Source of the DNA: Rallus limicola | Taxonomy: Eukaryota; Chordata; Aves; Gruiformes; Rallidae | Length of the DNA: 64,000 nt | Assembly: GCA_022605955.1 (NCBI GenBank) | Contig: JAKCOZ010000307.1 | Span: 124,001 to 188,000 of the forward strand | Reading direction: 5' to 3' | In this document: piece by piece, positions 1 to 11,067 of the stretch | Numbering within the stretch: position 1 is the stretch's first letter | Layout of the letters: the number at the start of each line of letters is the position of its first letter | Program-made: the position numbers and the translations under genes | Notes under the pieces: generated by a model | What the model saw: the letters and a program-made list of their open reading frames with translations, nothing else | Database searches by the model: none | Told to the model about the DNA's origin: nothing

Positions 1-256
1 ATTGCTGGACGTTTAGCATGTTTTGAACTGCAGTCTGGTAGGGCCGAGAAAAGCACCGTAGGAGGTTCCAGGCATGTTCCCTCTTTCCAGGCAAAGGAAA
101 AGGCTGAGAGCCAAAGTGACAGGGGCTGCTCGTGTGTCCTGTTAGGAGGTTTCAGACAAGCTAAGCCTTTCAGGCCTAGCTTCTTTACTTTGGGAGTTAT
201 TGCTGGACGTTTAGCATGTTTTGAACTGCAGTCTGCTAGGGCCGAGAAAAGCACCG

Positions 257-360
257 TAGGAGGTTCCAGGCATGTTCCCTCTTTCCAGGCAAAGGAAAAG
301 GCTGAGAGCCAAAGTGACAGGGGCTGCTCGTGTGTCCTGTTAGGAGGTTTCAGACAAGCT
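257..360. repeat. Internal half-repeat within the monomer, offset 84 bp
   Basis: The 20 bp at 257-276 (TAGGAGGTTCCAGGCATGTT) and at 341-360 (TAGGAGGTTTCAGACAAGCT) match at 16 of 20 positions. The likeness continues with a small gap into CTTTCCAGGC versus CTTTCAGGC. This suggests the 198-bp unit grew from a shorter ancestral element by internal duplication, which is inference. The second copy is also the one inverted in the foldbacks. It is present in essentially every monomer. Confidence 0.6.
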
Positions 361-380
361 ATGCCTTTCAGGCCTAGCTT
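356..380. other. Small hairpin in every monomer (AAGCTA ... TAGCTT)
   Basis: AAGCTA at 356-361 pairs with TAGCTT at 375-380. Inside these, GCCT pairs with AGGC around a TTC loop, with a single T/C mismatch between the two stems. The 25-bp element recurs in each monomer and lies exactly at the centre of the foldback junctions, so it is the likely seed for their formation. In monomers with TTCATGCC the inner stem is weakened by a second mismatch. Confidence 0.75.
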
Positions 381-2708
381 CTTTACTTTGGGAGTTATTG
401 CTGGACGTTTAGCATGTTTTGAACTGCAGTCTGCTAGGGCCGAGAAAAGCACCGTAGGAGGTTCCAGGCATGTTCCCTCTTTCCAGGCAAAGGAAAAGGC
501 TGAGAGCCAAAGTGACAGGGGCTGCTCGTGTGTCCTGTTAGGAGGTTTCAGACAAGCTATGCCTTTCAGGCCTAGCTTCTTTACTTTGGGAGTTATTGCT
601 GGACGTTTAGCATGTTTTGAACTGCAGTCTGCTAGGGCCGAGAAAAGCACCGTAGGAGGTTCCAGGCATGTTCCCTCTTTCCAGGCAAAGGAAAAGGCTG
701 AGAGCCAAAGTGACAGGGGCTGCTCGTGTGTCCTGTTAGGAGGTTTCAGACAAGCTATGCCTTTCAGGCCTAGCTTCTATACTTTGGGAGTTATTGCTGG
801 ACGTTTAGCATGTTTTGAACTGCAGTCTGCTAGGGCCGAGAAAAGCACCGTAGGAGGTTCCAGGCATGTTCCCTCTTTCCAGGCAAAGGAAAGGGCTGAG
901 AGCCAAAGTGACAGGGGCTGCTCGTGTGTCCTGTTAGGAGGTTTCAGACAAGCTATGCCTTTCAGGCCTAGCTTCTTTACTTTGGGAGTTATTGCTGGAC
1001 GTTTAGCATGTTTTGACCTGCAGTCTGCTAGGGCCGAGAAAAGCACCGTAGGAGGTTCCAGGCATGTTCCCTCTTTCCAGGCAAAGGAAAAGGCTGAGAG
1101 CCAAAGTGACAGGGTCTGCTCGTGTGTCCTGTTAGGAGGTTTCAGACAAGCTATGCCTTTCAGGCCTAGCTTCTTTACTTTGGGAGTTATTGCTGGACGT
1201 TTAGCATGTTTTGAACTGCAGTCTGCTAGGGCCGAGAAAAGCACCGTAGGAGGTTCCAGGCATGTTCCCTCTTTCCAGGCAAAGGAAAAGGCTGAGAGCC
1301 AAAGTGACAGGGTCTGCTCGTGTGTCCTGTTAGGAGGTTTCAGACAAGCTATGCCTTTCAGGCCTAGCTTCTTTACTTTGGGAGTTATTGCTGGACGTTT
1401 AGCATGTTTTGAACTGCAGTCTGCTAGGGCCGAGAAAAGCACCGTAGGAGGTTCCAGGCATGTTCCCTCTTTCCAGGCAAAGGAAAAGGCTGAGAGCCAA
1501 AGTGACAGGGGCTGCTCGTGTGTCCTGTTAGGAGGTTTCAGACAAGCTATGCCTTTCAGGCCTAGCTTCTTTACTTTGGGAGTTATTGCTGGACGTTTAG
1601 CATGTTTTGAACTGCAGTCTGCTAGGGCCGAGAAAAGCACCGTAGGAGGTTCCAGGCATGTTCCCTCTTTCCAGGCAAAGGAAAAGGCTGAGAGCCAAAG
1701 TGACAGGGGCTGCTTGTGTGTCCTGTTAGGAGGTTTCAGACAAGCTATGCCTTTCAGGCCTAGCTTCTTTACTTTGGGAGTTATTGCTGGACGTTTAGCA
1801 TGTTTTGAACTGCAGTCTGCTAGGGCCGAGAAAAGCACCGTAGGAAGTTCCAGGCATGTTCCCTCTTTCCAGGCAAAGGAAAAGGCTGAGAACCAAAGTG
1901 ACAGGGGCTGCTCGTGTGTCCTGTTAGGAGGTTTCAGACAAGCTATGCCTTTCATGCCTAGCTTCTTTACTTTGGGAGTTATTGCTGGACGTTTAGCATG
2001 TTTTGAACTGCAGTCTGCTAGGGCCGAGAAAAGCACCGTAGGAGGTTCCAGGCATGTTCCCTCTTTCCAGGCAAAGGAAAAGGCTGAGAGCCAAAGTGAC
2101 AGGGGCTGCTCGTGTGTCCTGTTAGGAGGTTTGAGACAAGCAATGCCTTTCAGGCCTAGCTTCTTTACTTTGGGAGTTATTGCTGGACGTTTAGCATGTT
2201 TTGAACTGCAGTCTGCTAGGGCCGAGAAAAGCACCGTAGGAGGTTCCAGGCATGTTCCCTCTTTCCAGGCAAAGGAAAAGGCTGAGAGCCAAAGTGACAG
2301 GGTCTGCTCGTGTGTCCTGTTAGGAGGTTTCAGACAAGCTATGCCTTTCAGGCCCAGCTTCTATACTTTGGGAGTTATTGCTGGACGTTTAGCATGTTTT
2401 GAACTGCAGTCTGCTAGGGCCGAGAAAAGCACCGTAGGAGGTTCCAGGCATGTTCCCTCTTTCCAGGCAAAGGAAAAGGCTGAGAACCAAAGTGACAGGG
2501 GCTGCTCGTGTGTCATGTTAGGAGGTTTCAGACAAGCTATGCCTTTCAGGCCTAGCTTCTTTACTTTGGGAGTTATTGCTGGACGTTTAGCATGTTTTGA
2601 ACTGCAGTCTGGTAGGGCCGAGAAAAGCACCGTAGGAGGTTCCAGGCATGTTCCCTCTTTCCAGGCAAAGGAAAAGGCTGAGAGCCAAAGTGACAGGGTC
2701 TGCTCGTG

Positions 2709-2779
2709 TGTCCTGTTAGGAGGTTTCAGACAAGCTATGCCTTTCAGGCCTAGCTTGTCTGAATCCTCCTAACAGGACA
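2709..2779. repeat. Canonical 71-bp foldback junction (class A), the first of 38
   Basis: The left arm at 2709-2736 begins TGTCCTGTTAGGAGG and ends ACAAGCT. The spacer ATGCCTTTCAGGCCT is at 2737-2751. The right arm at 2752-2779 is the reverse complement of the left except one T/T mismatch (GAATCC where GAAACC would pair). The array then resumes with AGCT and ATGCCTTTCATGCC at 2784. The added 47 bp (2757-2803) is bounded by a 20-bp near-direct repeat beginning ATGCCTTTCA and ending GCCTAGCTT. The added length is not a multiple of 3, so it shifts the coordinate frame and puts TCC TAA in the long plus-strand frame. The other 37 have the same layout at the ends of the blocks listed here. Confidence 0.93.
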
Positions 2780-5400
2780 AGCTATGCCTTTCATGCCTAG
2801 CTTCTTTACTTTGGGAGTTATTGCTGGACGTTTAGCATGTTTTGAACTGCAGTCTGCTAGGGCCGAGAAAAGCACCGTAGGAGGTTCCAGGCATGTTCCC
2901 TCTTTCCAGGCAAAGGAAAAGGCTGAGAGCCAAAGTGACAGGGGCTGCTCGTGTGTCCTGTTAGGAGGTTTCAGACAAGCTATGCCTTTCAGGCCTAGCT
3001 TCTTTACTTTGGGAGTTATTGCTGGACGTTTAGCATGTTTTGAACTGCAGTCTGCTAGGGCCGAGAAAAGCACCGTAGGAGGTTCCAGGCATGTTCCCTC
3101 TTTCCAGGCAAAGGAAAAGGCTGAGAGCCAAAGTGACAGGGGCTGCTCGTGTGTCCTGTTAGGAGGTTTCAGACAAGCTATGCCTTTCAGGCCTAGCTTC
3201 TTTACTTTGGGAGTTATTGCTGGACGTTTAGCATGTTTTGAACTGCAGTCTGCTAGGGCCGAGAAAAGCACCGTAGGAGGTTCCAGGCATGTTCCCTCTT
3301 TCCAGGCAAAGGAAAAGGCTGAGAGCCAAAGTGACAGGGTCTGCTCGTGTGTCCTGTTAGGAGGTTTCAGACAAGCTATGCCTTTCAGGCCTAGCTTCTT
3401 TACTTTGGGAGTTATTGCTGGATGTTTAGCATGTTTTGAACTGCAGTCTGCTAGGGCCGAGAAAAGCACCGTAGGAGGTTCCAGGCATGTTCCCTCTTTC
3501 CAGGCAAAGGAAAAGGCTGAGAGCCAAAGTGACAGGGTCTGCTCGTGTGTCCTGTTAGGAGGTTTCAGACAAGCTATGCCTTTCAGGCCTAGCTTCTTTA
3601 CTTTGGGAGTTATTGCTGGACATTTAGCATGTTTTGAACTGCAGTCTGCTAGGGCCGAGAAAAGCACCGTAGGAGGTTCCAGGCATGTTCCCTCTTTCCA
3701 GGCAAAGGAAAGGGCTGAGAGCCAAAGTGACAGGGGCTGCTCGTGTGTCCTGTTAGGAGGTTTCAGACAAGCTATGCCTTTCAGGCCTAGCTTCTTTACT
3801 TTGGGAGTTATTGCTGGACGTTTAGCATGTTTTGACCTGCAGTCTGCTAGGGCCGAGAAAAGCGCCGTAGGAGGTTCCAGGCATGTTCCCTCTTTCCAGG
3901 CAAAGGAAAAGGCTGAGAGCCAAAGTGACAGGGTCTGCTCGTGTGTCCTGTTAGGAGGTTTCAGACAAGCTATGCCTTTCAGGCCTAGCTTCTTTACTTT
4001 GGGAGTTATTGCTGGACGTTTAGCATGTTTTGAACTGCAGTCTGCTAGGGCCGAGAAAAGCACCGTAGGAGGTTCCAGGCATGTTCCCTCTTTCCAGGCA
4101 AAGGAAAAGGCTGAGAGCCAAAGTAACAGGGGCTGCTTGTGTGTCCTGTTAGGAGGTTTCAGACAAGCTATGCCTTTCAGGCCTAGCTTCTTTACTTTGG
4201 GAGTTATTGCTGGACGTTTAGCATGTTTTGAACTGCAGTCTGCTAGGGCCGAGAAAAGCACCGTAGGAAGTTCCAGGCATGTTCCCTCTTTCCAGGCAAA
4301 GGAAAAGGCTGAGAACCAAAGTGACAGGGGCTGCTCGTGTGTCCTGTTAGGAGGTTTCAGACAAGCTATGCCTTTCATGCCTAGCTTCTTTACTTTGGGA
4401 GTTATTGCTGGACGTTTAGCATGTTTTGAACTGCAGTCTGCTAGGGCCGAGAAAAGCACCGTAGGAGGTTCCAGGCATGTTCCCTCTTTCCAGGCAAAGG
4501 AAAAGGCTGAGAGCCAAAGTGACAGGGGCTGCTCGTGTGTCCTGTTAGGAGGTTTGAGACAAGCAATGCCTTTCAGGCCTAGCTTCTTTACTTTGGGAGT
4601 TATTGCTGGACGTTTAGCATGTTTTGAACTGCAGTCTGCTAGGGCCGAGAAAAGCACCGTAGGAGGTTCCAGGCATGTTCCCTCTTTCCAGGCAAAGGAA
4701 AAGGCTGAGAGCCAAAGTGACAGGGTCTGCTCGTGTGTCCTGTTAGGAGGTTTCAGACAAGCTATGCCTTTCAGGCCCAGCTTCTATACTTTGGGAGTTA
4801 TTGCTGGACGTTTAGCATGTTTTGAACTGCAGTCTGCTAGGGCCGAGAAAAGCACCGTAGGAGGTTCCAGGCATGTTCCCTCTTTCCAGGCAAAGGAAAG
4901 GGCTGAGAGCCAAAGTGACAGGGTCTGCTCGTGTGTCCTGTTAGGAGGTTTCAGACAAGCTATGCCTTTCAGGCCTAGCTTCTTTACTTTGGGAGTTATT
5001 GCTGGACGTTTAGCATGTTTTGAACTGCAGTCTGCTAGGGCCGAGAAAAGCACCGTAGGAGGTTCCAGGCATGTTCCCTCTTTCCAGGCAAAGGAAAAGG
5101 CTGAGAACCAAAGTGACAGGGGCTGCTCGTGTGTCATGTTAGGAGGTTTCAGACAAGCTATGCCTTTCAGGCCTAGCTTCTTTACTTTGGGAGTTATTGC
5201 TGGACGTTTAGCATGTTTTGAACTGCAGTCTGGTAGGGCCGAGAAAAGCACCGTAGGAGGTTCCAGGCATGTTCCCTCTTTCCAGGCAAAGGAAAAGGCT
5301 GAGAGCCAAAGTGACAGGGTCTGCTCGTGTGTCCTGTTAGGAGGTTTCAGACAAGCTATGCCTTTCAGGCCTAGCTTGTCTGAATCCTCCTAACAGGACA
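2780..5400. repeat. Block 2, 13 monomers, ends in class A foldback
   Basis: This is a near-identical copy of block 20 at an offset of exactly 33,300 bp. I saw four differences, at 4125, 4556, 4565 and 5367. It carries the GATGTTTAGC, GACATTTAGC, TTTTGACCTG with GCGCCGTAG, GGAAGTTCC and TTCTATACTT variants in the same order as its partner. The foldback is at 5330-5400. Confidence 0.92.
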
Positions 5401-7211
5401 AGCTATGCCTTTCATGCCTAGCTTCTTTACTTTGGGAGTTATTGCTGGACGTTTAGCATGTTTTGAACTGCAGTCTGCTAGGGCCGAGAAAAGCACCGTA
5501 GGAGGTTCCAGGCATGTTCCCTCTTTCCAGGCAAAGGAAAAGGCTGAGAGCCAAAGTGACAGGGGCTGCTCGTGTGTCCTGTTAGGAGGTTTCAGACAAG
5601 CTATGCCTTTCAGGCCTAGCTTCTTTACTTTGGGAGTTATTGCTGGACGTTTAGCATGTTTTGAACTGCAGTCTGCTAGGGCCGAGAAAAGCACCGTAGG
5701 AGGTTCCAGGCATGTTCCCTCTTTCCAGGCAAAGGAAAAGGCTGAGAGCCAAAGTGACAGGGGCTGCTCGTGTGTCCTGTTAGGAGGTTTCAGACAAGCT
5801 ATGCCTTTCAGGCCTAGCTTCTTTACTTTGGGAGTTATTGCTGGACGTTTAGCATGTTTGGAACTGCAGTCTGCTAGGGCCGAGAAAAGCACCGTAGGAG
5901 GTTCCAGGCATGTTCCCTCTTTCCAGGCAAAGGAAAAGGCTGAGAGCCAAAGTGACAGGGGCTGCTCGTGTGTCCTGTTAGGAGGTTTCAGACAAGCTAT
6001 GCCTTTCAGGCCTAGCTTCTTTACTTTGGGAGTTATTGCTGGATGTTTAGCATGTTTTGAACTGCAGTCTGCTAGGGCCGAGAAAAGCACCGTAGGAGGT
6101 TCCAGGCATGTTCCCTCTTTCCAGGCAAAGGAAAAGGCTGAGAGCCAAAGTGACAGGGTCTGCTCGTGTGTCCTGTTAGGAGGTTTCAGACAAGCTATGC
6201 CTTTCAGGCCTAGCTTCTATACTTTGGGAGTTATTGCTGGACATTTAGCATGTTTTGAACTGCAGTCTGCTAGGGCCGAGAAAAGCACCGTAGGAGGTTC
6301 CAGGCATGTTCCCTCTTTCCAGGCAAAGGAAAGGGCTGAGAGCCAAAGTGACAGGGGCTGCTCGTGTGTCCTGTTAGGAGGTTTCAGACAAGCTATGCCT
6401 TTCAGGCCTAGCTTCTTTACTTTGGGAGTTATTGCTGGACGTTTAGCATGTTTTGACCTGCAGTCTGCTAGGGCCGAGAAAAGCGCCGTAGGAGGTTCCA
6501 GGCATGTTCCCTCTTTCCAGGCAAAGGAAAAGGCTGAGAGCCAAAGTGACAGGGTCTGCTCGTGTGTCCTGTTAGGAGGTTTCAGACAAGCTATGCCTTT
6601 CAGGCCTAGCTTCTTTACTTTGGGAGTTATTGCTGGACGTTTAGCATGTTTTGAACTGCAGTCTGCTAGGGCCGAGAAAAGCACCGTAGGAGGTTCCAGG
6701 CATGTTCCCTCTTTCCAGGCAAAGGAAAAGGCTGAGAGCCAAAGTGACAGGGTCTGCTCGTGTGTCCTGTTAGGAGGTTTCAGACAAGCTATGCCTTTCA
6801 GGCCTAGCTTCTTTACTTTGGGAGTTATTGCTGGACGTTTAGCCTGTTTTGAACTGCAATCTGCTAGGGCCGAGAAAAGCACCGTAGGAGGTTCCAGGCA
6901 TGTTCCCTCTTTCCAGGCAAAGGAAAAGGCTGAGAGCCAAAGTGACAGGGGCTGCTCGTGTGTCCTGTTAGGAGGTTTCAGACAAGCTATGCCTTTCAGG
7001 CCTAGCTTCTTTACTTTGGGAGTTATTGCTGGACGTTTAGCATGTTTTGAACTGCAGTCTGCTAGGGCCGAGAAAAGCACCGTAGGAGGTTCCAGGCATG
7101 TTCCCTCTTTCCAGGCAAAGGAAAAGGCTGAGAGCCAAAGTGACAGGGTCTGCTCGTGTGTCCTGTTAGGAGGATTCAGACAAGCTAGGCCTGAATCCTC
7201 CTAACAGGACA
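5401..7211. repeat. Block 3, 9 monomers, ends in the shortened foldback
   Basis: It follows the start of block 21 at offset 33,300 up to about 6.64 kb. After that a monomer is present here that is absent there. Private or rare variants are TTTGGAACTG at 5857 and GAACTGCAATC near 6850, which loses the PstI site. Confidence 0.9.
7159..7211. repeat. Shortened foldback, perfect 21-bp arms, 18-bp deletion
   Basis: The left arm 7159-7179 (with AGGATTCAG instead of AGGTTTCAG) is an exact reverse complement of the right arm 7191-7211. The loop is 11 nt, ACAAGCTAGGC. It is 18 bp shorter than the other junctions. The arrangement CTAGGCCTGAATCC is most simply reached from an inverted-spacer junction by loss of 18 bp between CTGA repeats. 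The left arm also carries the A that matches the class A right arm, as if one arm had been corrected from the other. The first monomer after it has AGTTTC in place of AGCTTC. Confidence 0.85.
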
Positions 7212-9832
7212 AGCTATGCCTTTCATGCCTAGTTTCTTTACTTTGGGAGTTATTGCTGGACGTTTAGCATGTTTTGAACTGCAGTCTGCTAGGGCCGAGA
7301 AAAGCACCGTAGGAGGTTCCAGGCATGTTCCCTCTTTCCAGGCAAAGGAAAAGGCTGAGAGCCAAAGTGACAGGGGCTGCTCGTGTGTCCTGTTAGGAGG
7401 TTTCAGACAAGCTATGCCTTTCAGGCCTAGCTTCTTTACTTTGGGAGTTATTGCTGGACGTTTAGCATGTTTTGAACTGCAGTCTGCTAGGGCCGAGAAA
7501 AGCACCGTAGGAGGTTCCAGGCATGTTCCCTCTTTCCAGGCAAAGGAAAAGGCTGAGAGCCAAAGTGACAGGGGCTGCTCGTGTGTCCTGTTAGGAGGTT
7601 TCAGACAAGCTATGCCTTTCAGGCCTAGCTTCTTTACTTTGGGAGTTATTGCTGGACGTTTAGCATGTTTTGAACTGCAGTCTGCTAGGGCCGAGAAAAG
7701 CACCGTAGGAGGTTCCAGGCATGTTCCCTCTTTCCAGGCAAAGGAAAAGGCTGAGAGCCAAAGTGACAGGGTCTGCTCGTGTGTCCTGTTAGGAGGTTTC
7801 AGACAAGCTATGCCTTTCAGGCCTAGCTTCTTTACTTTGGGAGTTATTGCTGGATGTTTAGCATGTTTTGAACTGCAGTCTGCTAGGGCCGAGAAAAGCA
7901 CCGTAGGAGGTTCCAGGCATGTTCCCTCTTTCCAGGCAAAGGAAAAGGCTGAGAGCCAAAGTGACAGGGTCTGCTCGTGTGTCCTGTTAGGAGGTTTCAG
8001 ACAAGCTATGCCTTTCAGGCCTAGCTTCTATACTTTGGGAGTTATTGCTGGACGTTTAGCATGTTTTGAACTGCAGTCTGCTAGGGCCGAGAAAAGCACC
8101 GTAGGAGGTTCCAGGCATGTTCCCTCTTTCCAGGCAAAGGAAAGGGCTGAGAACCAAAGTGACAGGGGCTACTCGTGTGTCCTGTTAGGAGGTTTCAGAC
8201 AAGCTATGCCTTTCATGCCTAGCTTCTTTACTTTGGGAGTTATTGCTGGACGTTTAGCATGTTTTGACCTGCAGTCTGCTAGGGCCGAGAAAAGCGCCGT
8301 AGGAGGTTCCAGGCATGTTCCCTCTTTCCAGGCAAAGGAAAAGGCTGAGAGCCAAAGTGACAGGGTCTGCTCGTGTGTCCTGTTAGGAGGTTTCAGACAA
8401 GCTATGCCTTTCAGGCCTAGCTTCTTTACTTTGGGAGTTATTGCTGGACGTTTAGCATGTTTTGAACTGCAGTCTGCTAGGGCCGAGAAAAGCACCGTAG
8501 GAGGTTCCAGGCATGTTCCCTCTTTCCAGGCAAAGGAAAAGGCTGAGAGCCAAAGTGACAGGGTCTGCTCGTGTGTCCTTTTAGGAGGTTTCAGACAAGC
8601 TATGCCTTTCAGGCCTAGCTTCTTTACTTTGGGAGTTATTGCTGGACGTTTAGCCTGTTTTGAACTGCAGTCTGCTAGGGCCGAGAAAAGCACCGTAGGA
8701 GGTTCCAGCCATGTTCCCTCTTTCCAGGCAAAGGAAAAGGCTGAGAGCCAAAGTGACAGGGGCTGCTCGTGTGTCCTGTTAGGAGGTTTCAGACAAGCTA
8801 TGCCTTTCAGGCCTAGCTTCTTTACTTTGGGAGTTATTGCTGGACGTTTAGCATGTTTTGAACTGCAGTCTGCTAGGGCCGAGAAAAGCACCGTAGGAGG
8901 TTCCAGGCATGTTCCCTCTTTCCAGGCAAAGGAAAAGGCTGAGAGCCAAAGTGACAGGGGCTGCTTGTGTGTCCTGTTAGGAGGTTTCAGACAAGCTATG
9001 CCTTTCAGGCCTAGCTTCTTTACTTTGGGAGTTATTGCTGGACGTTTAGCATGTTTTGAACTGCAGTCTGCTAGGGCCGAGAAAAGCACCGTAGGAAGTT
9101 CCAGGCATGTTCCCTCTTTCCAGGCAAAGGAAAAGGCTGAGAACCAAAGTGACAGGGGCTGCTCGTGTGTCCTGTTAGGAGGTTTCAGACAAGCTATGCC
9201 TTTCAGGCCTAGCTTCTTTACTTTGGGAGTTATTGCTGGACGTTTAGCATGTTTTGAACTGCAGTCTGCTAGGGCCGAGAAAAGCACCGTAGGAGGTTCC
9301 AGGCATGTTCCCTCTTTCCAGGCAAAGGAAAAGGCTGAGAGCCAAAGTGACAGGGGCTGCTCGTGTGTCCTGTTAGGAGGTTTCAGACAAGCTATGCCTT
9401 TCAGGCCTAGCTTCTTTACTTTGGGAGTTATTGCTGGACGTTTAGCATGTTTTGAACTGCAGTCTGCTAGGGCCGAGAAAAGCACCGTAGGAGGTTCCAG
9501 GCATGTTCCCTCTTTCCAGGCAAAGGAAAAGGCTGAGAGCCAAAGTGACAGGGGCTGCTCGTGTGTCCTGTTAGGAGGTTTCAGACAAGCTATGCCTTTC
9601 AGGCCTAGCTTCTTTACTTTGGGAGTTATTGCTGGACGTTTAGCATGTTTTGAACTGCAGTCTGCTAGGGCCGAGAAAAGCACCGTAGGAGGTTCCAGGA
9701 ATGTTCCCTCTTTCCAGGCAAAGGAAAAGGCTGAGAGCCAAAGTGAAAGGGTCTGCTCGTGTGTCCTGTTAGGAGGTTTCAGACAAGCTATGCCTTTCAG
9801 GCCTAGCTTGTCTTAAACCTCCTAACAGGACA
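7212..9832. repeat. Block 4, 13 monomers, ends in class E foldback
   Basis: Markers are GGGGCTACTCG near 8165, GTCCTTTTAGG near 8576, TTCCAGCCATG near 8703, CCAGGAATG near 9695 and GTGAAAGGGTC near 9743. The second half of block 21 carries the first three of the last four or close variants of them, so the two are related with unit-level gains and losses. Confidence 0.9.
9762..9832. repeat. Class E foldback junction (GTCTTAAACC)
   Basis: This has the usual 28-bp arms and 15-bp spacer, with one arm mismatch (G to T in GTCTTAAACC). The TAA it creates ends the long plus-strand frame earlier than in other classes. The only other class E junction is at 43128-43198. Both are preceded by a monomer carrying CCAGGAATG, so the two are copies of one ancestral junction with its flank. 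Confidence 0.88.
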
Positions 9833-11067
9833 AGCTATGCCTTTCATGCCTAGCTTCTTTACTTTGGGAGTTATTGCTGGACGTTTAGCATGTTTTGAAC
9901 TGCAGTCTGCTAGGGCCGAGAAAAGCACCGTAGGAGGTTCCAGGCATGTTCCCTCTTTCCAGGCAAAGGAAAAGGCTGAGAGCCAAAGTGACAGGGTCTG
10001 CTCGTGTGTCCTGTTAGGAGGTTTCAGACAAGCTATGCCTTTCAGGCCTAGCTTCTTTACTTTGGGAGTTATTGCTGGACGTTTAGCATGTTTTGAACTG
10101 CAGTCTGCTAGGGCCGAGAAAAGCACCGTAGGAGGTTCCAGGCATGTTCCCTCTTTCCAGGCAAAGGAAAAGGCTGAGAGCCAAAGTGACAGGGTCTGCT
10201 CGTGTGTCCTGTTAGGAGGTTTCAGACAAGCTATGCCTTTCAGGCCTAGCTTCTTTACTTTGGGAGTTATTGCTGGACGTTTAGCATGTTTTGAACTGCA
10301 GTCTGCTAGGGCCGAGAAAAGCACCGTAGGAGGTTCCAGGCATGTTCCCTCTTTCCAGGCAAAGGAAAAGGCTGAGAGCCAAAGTGACAGGGTCTGCTCG
10401 TGTGTCCTGTTAGGAGGTTTCAGACAAGCTATGCCTTTCAGGCCCAGCTTCTATACTTTGGGAGTTATTGCTGGACGTTTAGCATGTTTTGAACTGCAGT
10501 CTGCTAGGGCCGAGAAAAGCACCGTAGGAGGTTCCAGGCATGTTCCCTCTTTCCAGGCAAAGGAAAGGGCTGAGAGCCAAAGTGACAGGGTCTGCTCGTG
10601 TGTCCTGTTAGGAGGTTTCAGACAAGCTATGCCTTTCAGGCCTAGCTTCTTTACTTTGGGAGTTATTGCTGGACGTTTAGCATGTTTTGAACTGCAGTCT
10701 GCTAGGGCCGAGAAAAGCACCGTAGGAGGTTCCAGGCATGTTCCCTCTTTCCAGGCAAAGGAAAAGGCTGAGAGCGAAAGTGACAGGGTCTGCTCGTGTG
10801 TCCTGTTAGGAGGTTTCAGACAAGCTATGCCTTTCAGGCCTAGCTTCTTTACTTTGGGAGTTATTGCTGGACGTTTAGCATGTTTTGAACTGCAGTCTGC
10901 TAGGGCCGAGAAAAGCACCCTAGGAGGTTCCAGGCATGTTCCCTCTTTCCAGGCAAAGGAAAAGTCTGAGAGCCAAAGTGACAGGGTCTGCTCGTGTGTC
11001 CTCTTAGGAGGTTTCAGACAAGCTATGCCTTTCAGGCCTAGCTTGCCTGAAACCTCCTAACAGGACA
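9833..11067. repeat. Block 5, 6 monomers, ends in class B foldback
   Basis: Markers are TTCTATACTT near 10449, GAGAGCGAAAG near 10771 and CACCCTAGG near 10916. The first monomers match block 24, but the final monomers differ from it: this block ends in class B and block 24 in class A. The foldback is at 10997-11067 and its left arm has CCTCTTAGG. Confidence 0.9.

Larger units (their letters stand above)
199..396 (+). repeat. Representative 198-bp satellite monomer
   Basis: This is the first complete monomer and is close to consensus, so it serves as the reference unit. It carries a PstI site (CTGCAG, 226-231) present in most copies but lost wherever GAACTGCAG is GAATTGCAG. PstI digestion would therefore give a 198-bp ladder with 396-bp and longer rungs. 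Four CpGs lie in GGACGTTT, GGCCGAG, CACCGTAG and CTCGTG. Common variant positions across the array are GACAGGGGC/GACAGGGTC, GAGAGCC/GAGAACC, GTCCTGTTAGG/GTCATGTTAGG, CTCGTG/CTTGTG and TTCAGGCC/TTCATGCC. The plus strand is open for 66 codons and the minus strand is largely open too, but nothing else suggests coding. Confidence 0.95.
1..2779. repeat. Block 1 (partial), about 13.8 monomers, ends in class A foldback
   Basis: The left end is cut by the window. The first monomer has TCTGGTAGG near 33 and CTAAGCC near 161. Diagnostic variants are TTCTATACTT near 776 and 2360, TTTTGACCTG at 1011-1020, GGAAGTTCC near 1843, and TTCATGCC at 1951. From the GACC unit on, the order of variants matches the second half of block 19, apart from one monomer missing here. 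Confidence 0.9.

Noticed and set aside
263..275. RNA polymerase III B-box (GGTTCCAGGC) and a SINE or tRNA origin
   Set aside because: Only GGTTC and one A match the B-box; there is no acceptable A-box upstream, no cloverleaf and no A-rich tail.
341..350. Telomere-like repeat (TTAGGAGG)
   Set aside because: A single TTAGGA per monomer is not tandem TTAGGG.
199..396. CENP-B box in the monomer
   Set aside because: No match to TTCGNNNNANNCGGG; the consensus contains no TTCG and no CGGG.
190..2772. Long plus-strand open frames read as a repeat protein of 66-residue units
   Set aside because: The frame stays open because the unit is 66 codons. Minus-strand frames are equally long, changes are mostly amino-acid altering, and every foldback breaks the frame. 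There is no promoter, splice or codon evidence.
2709..2779. Foldback as the terminal inverted repeats of a MITE or other transposon
   Set aside because: Both arms and the spacer come from the satellite monomer itself. There is no foreign interior, and the flanking 20-bp repeat is monomer sequence, not a target-site duplication.
2750..4657. Long minus-strand open frames
   Set aside because: Same cause as on the plus strand; they are mirror images of the satellite and are interrupted by recurring single-base variants and at each junction.
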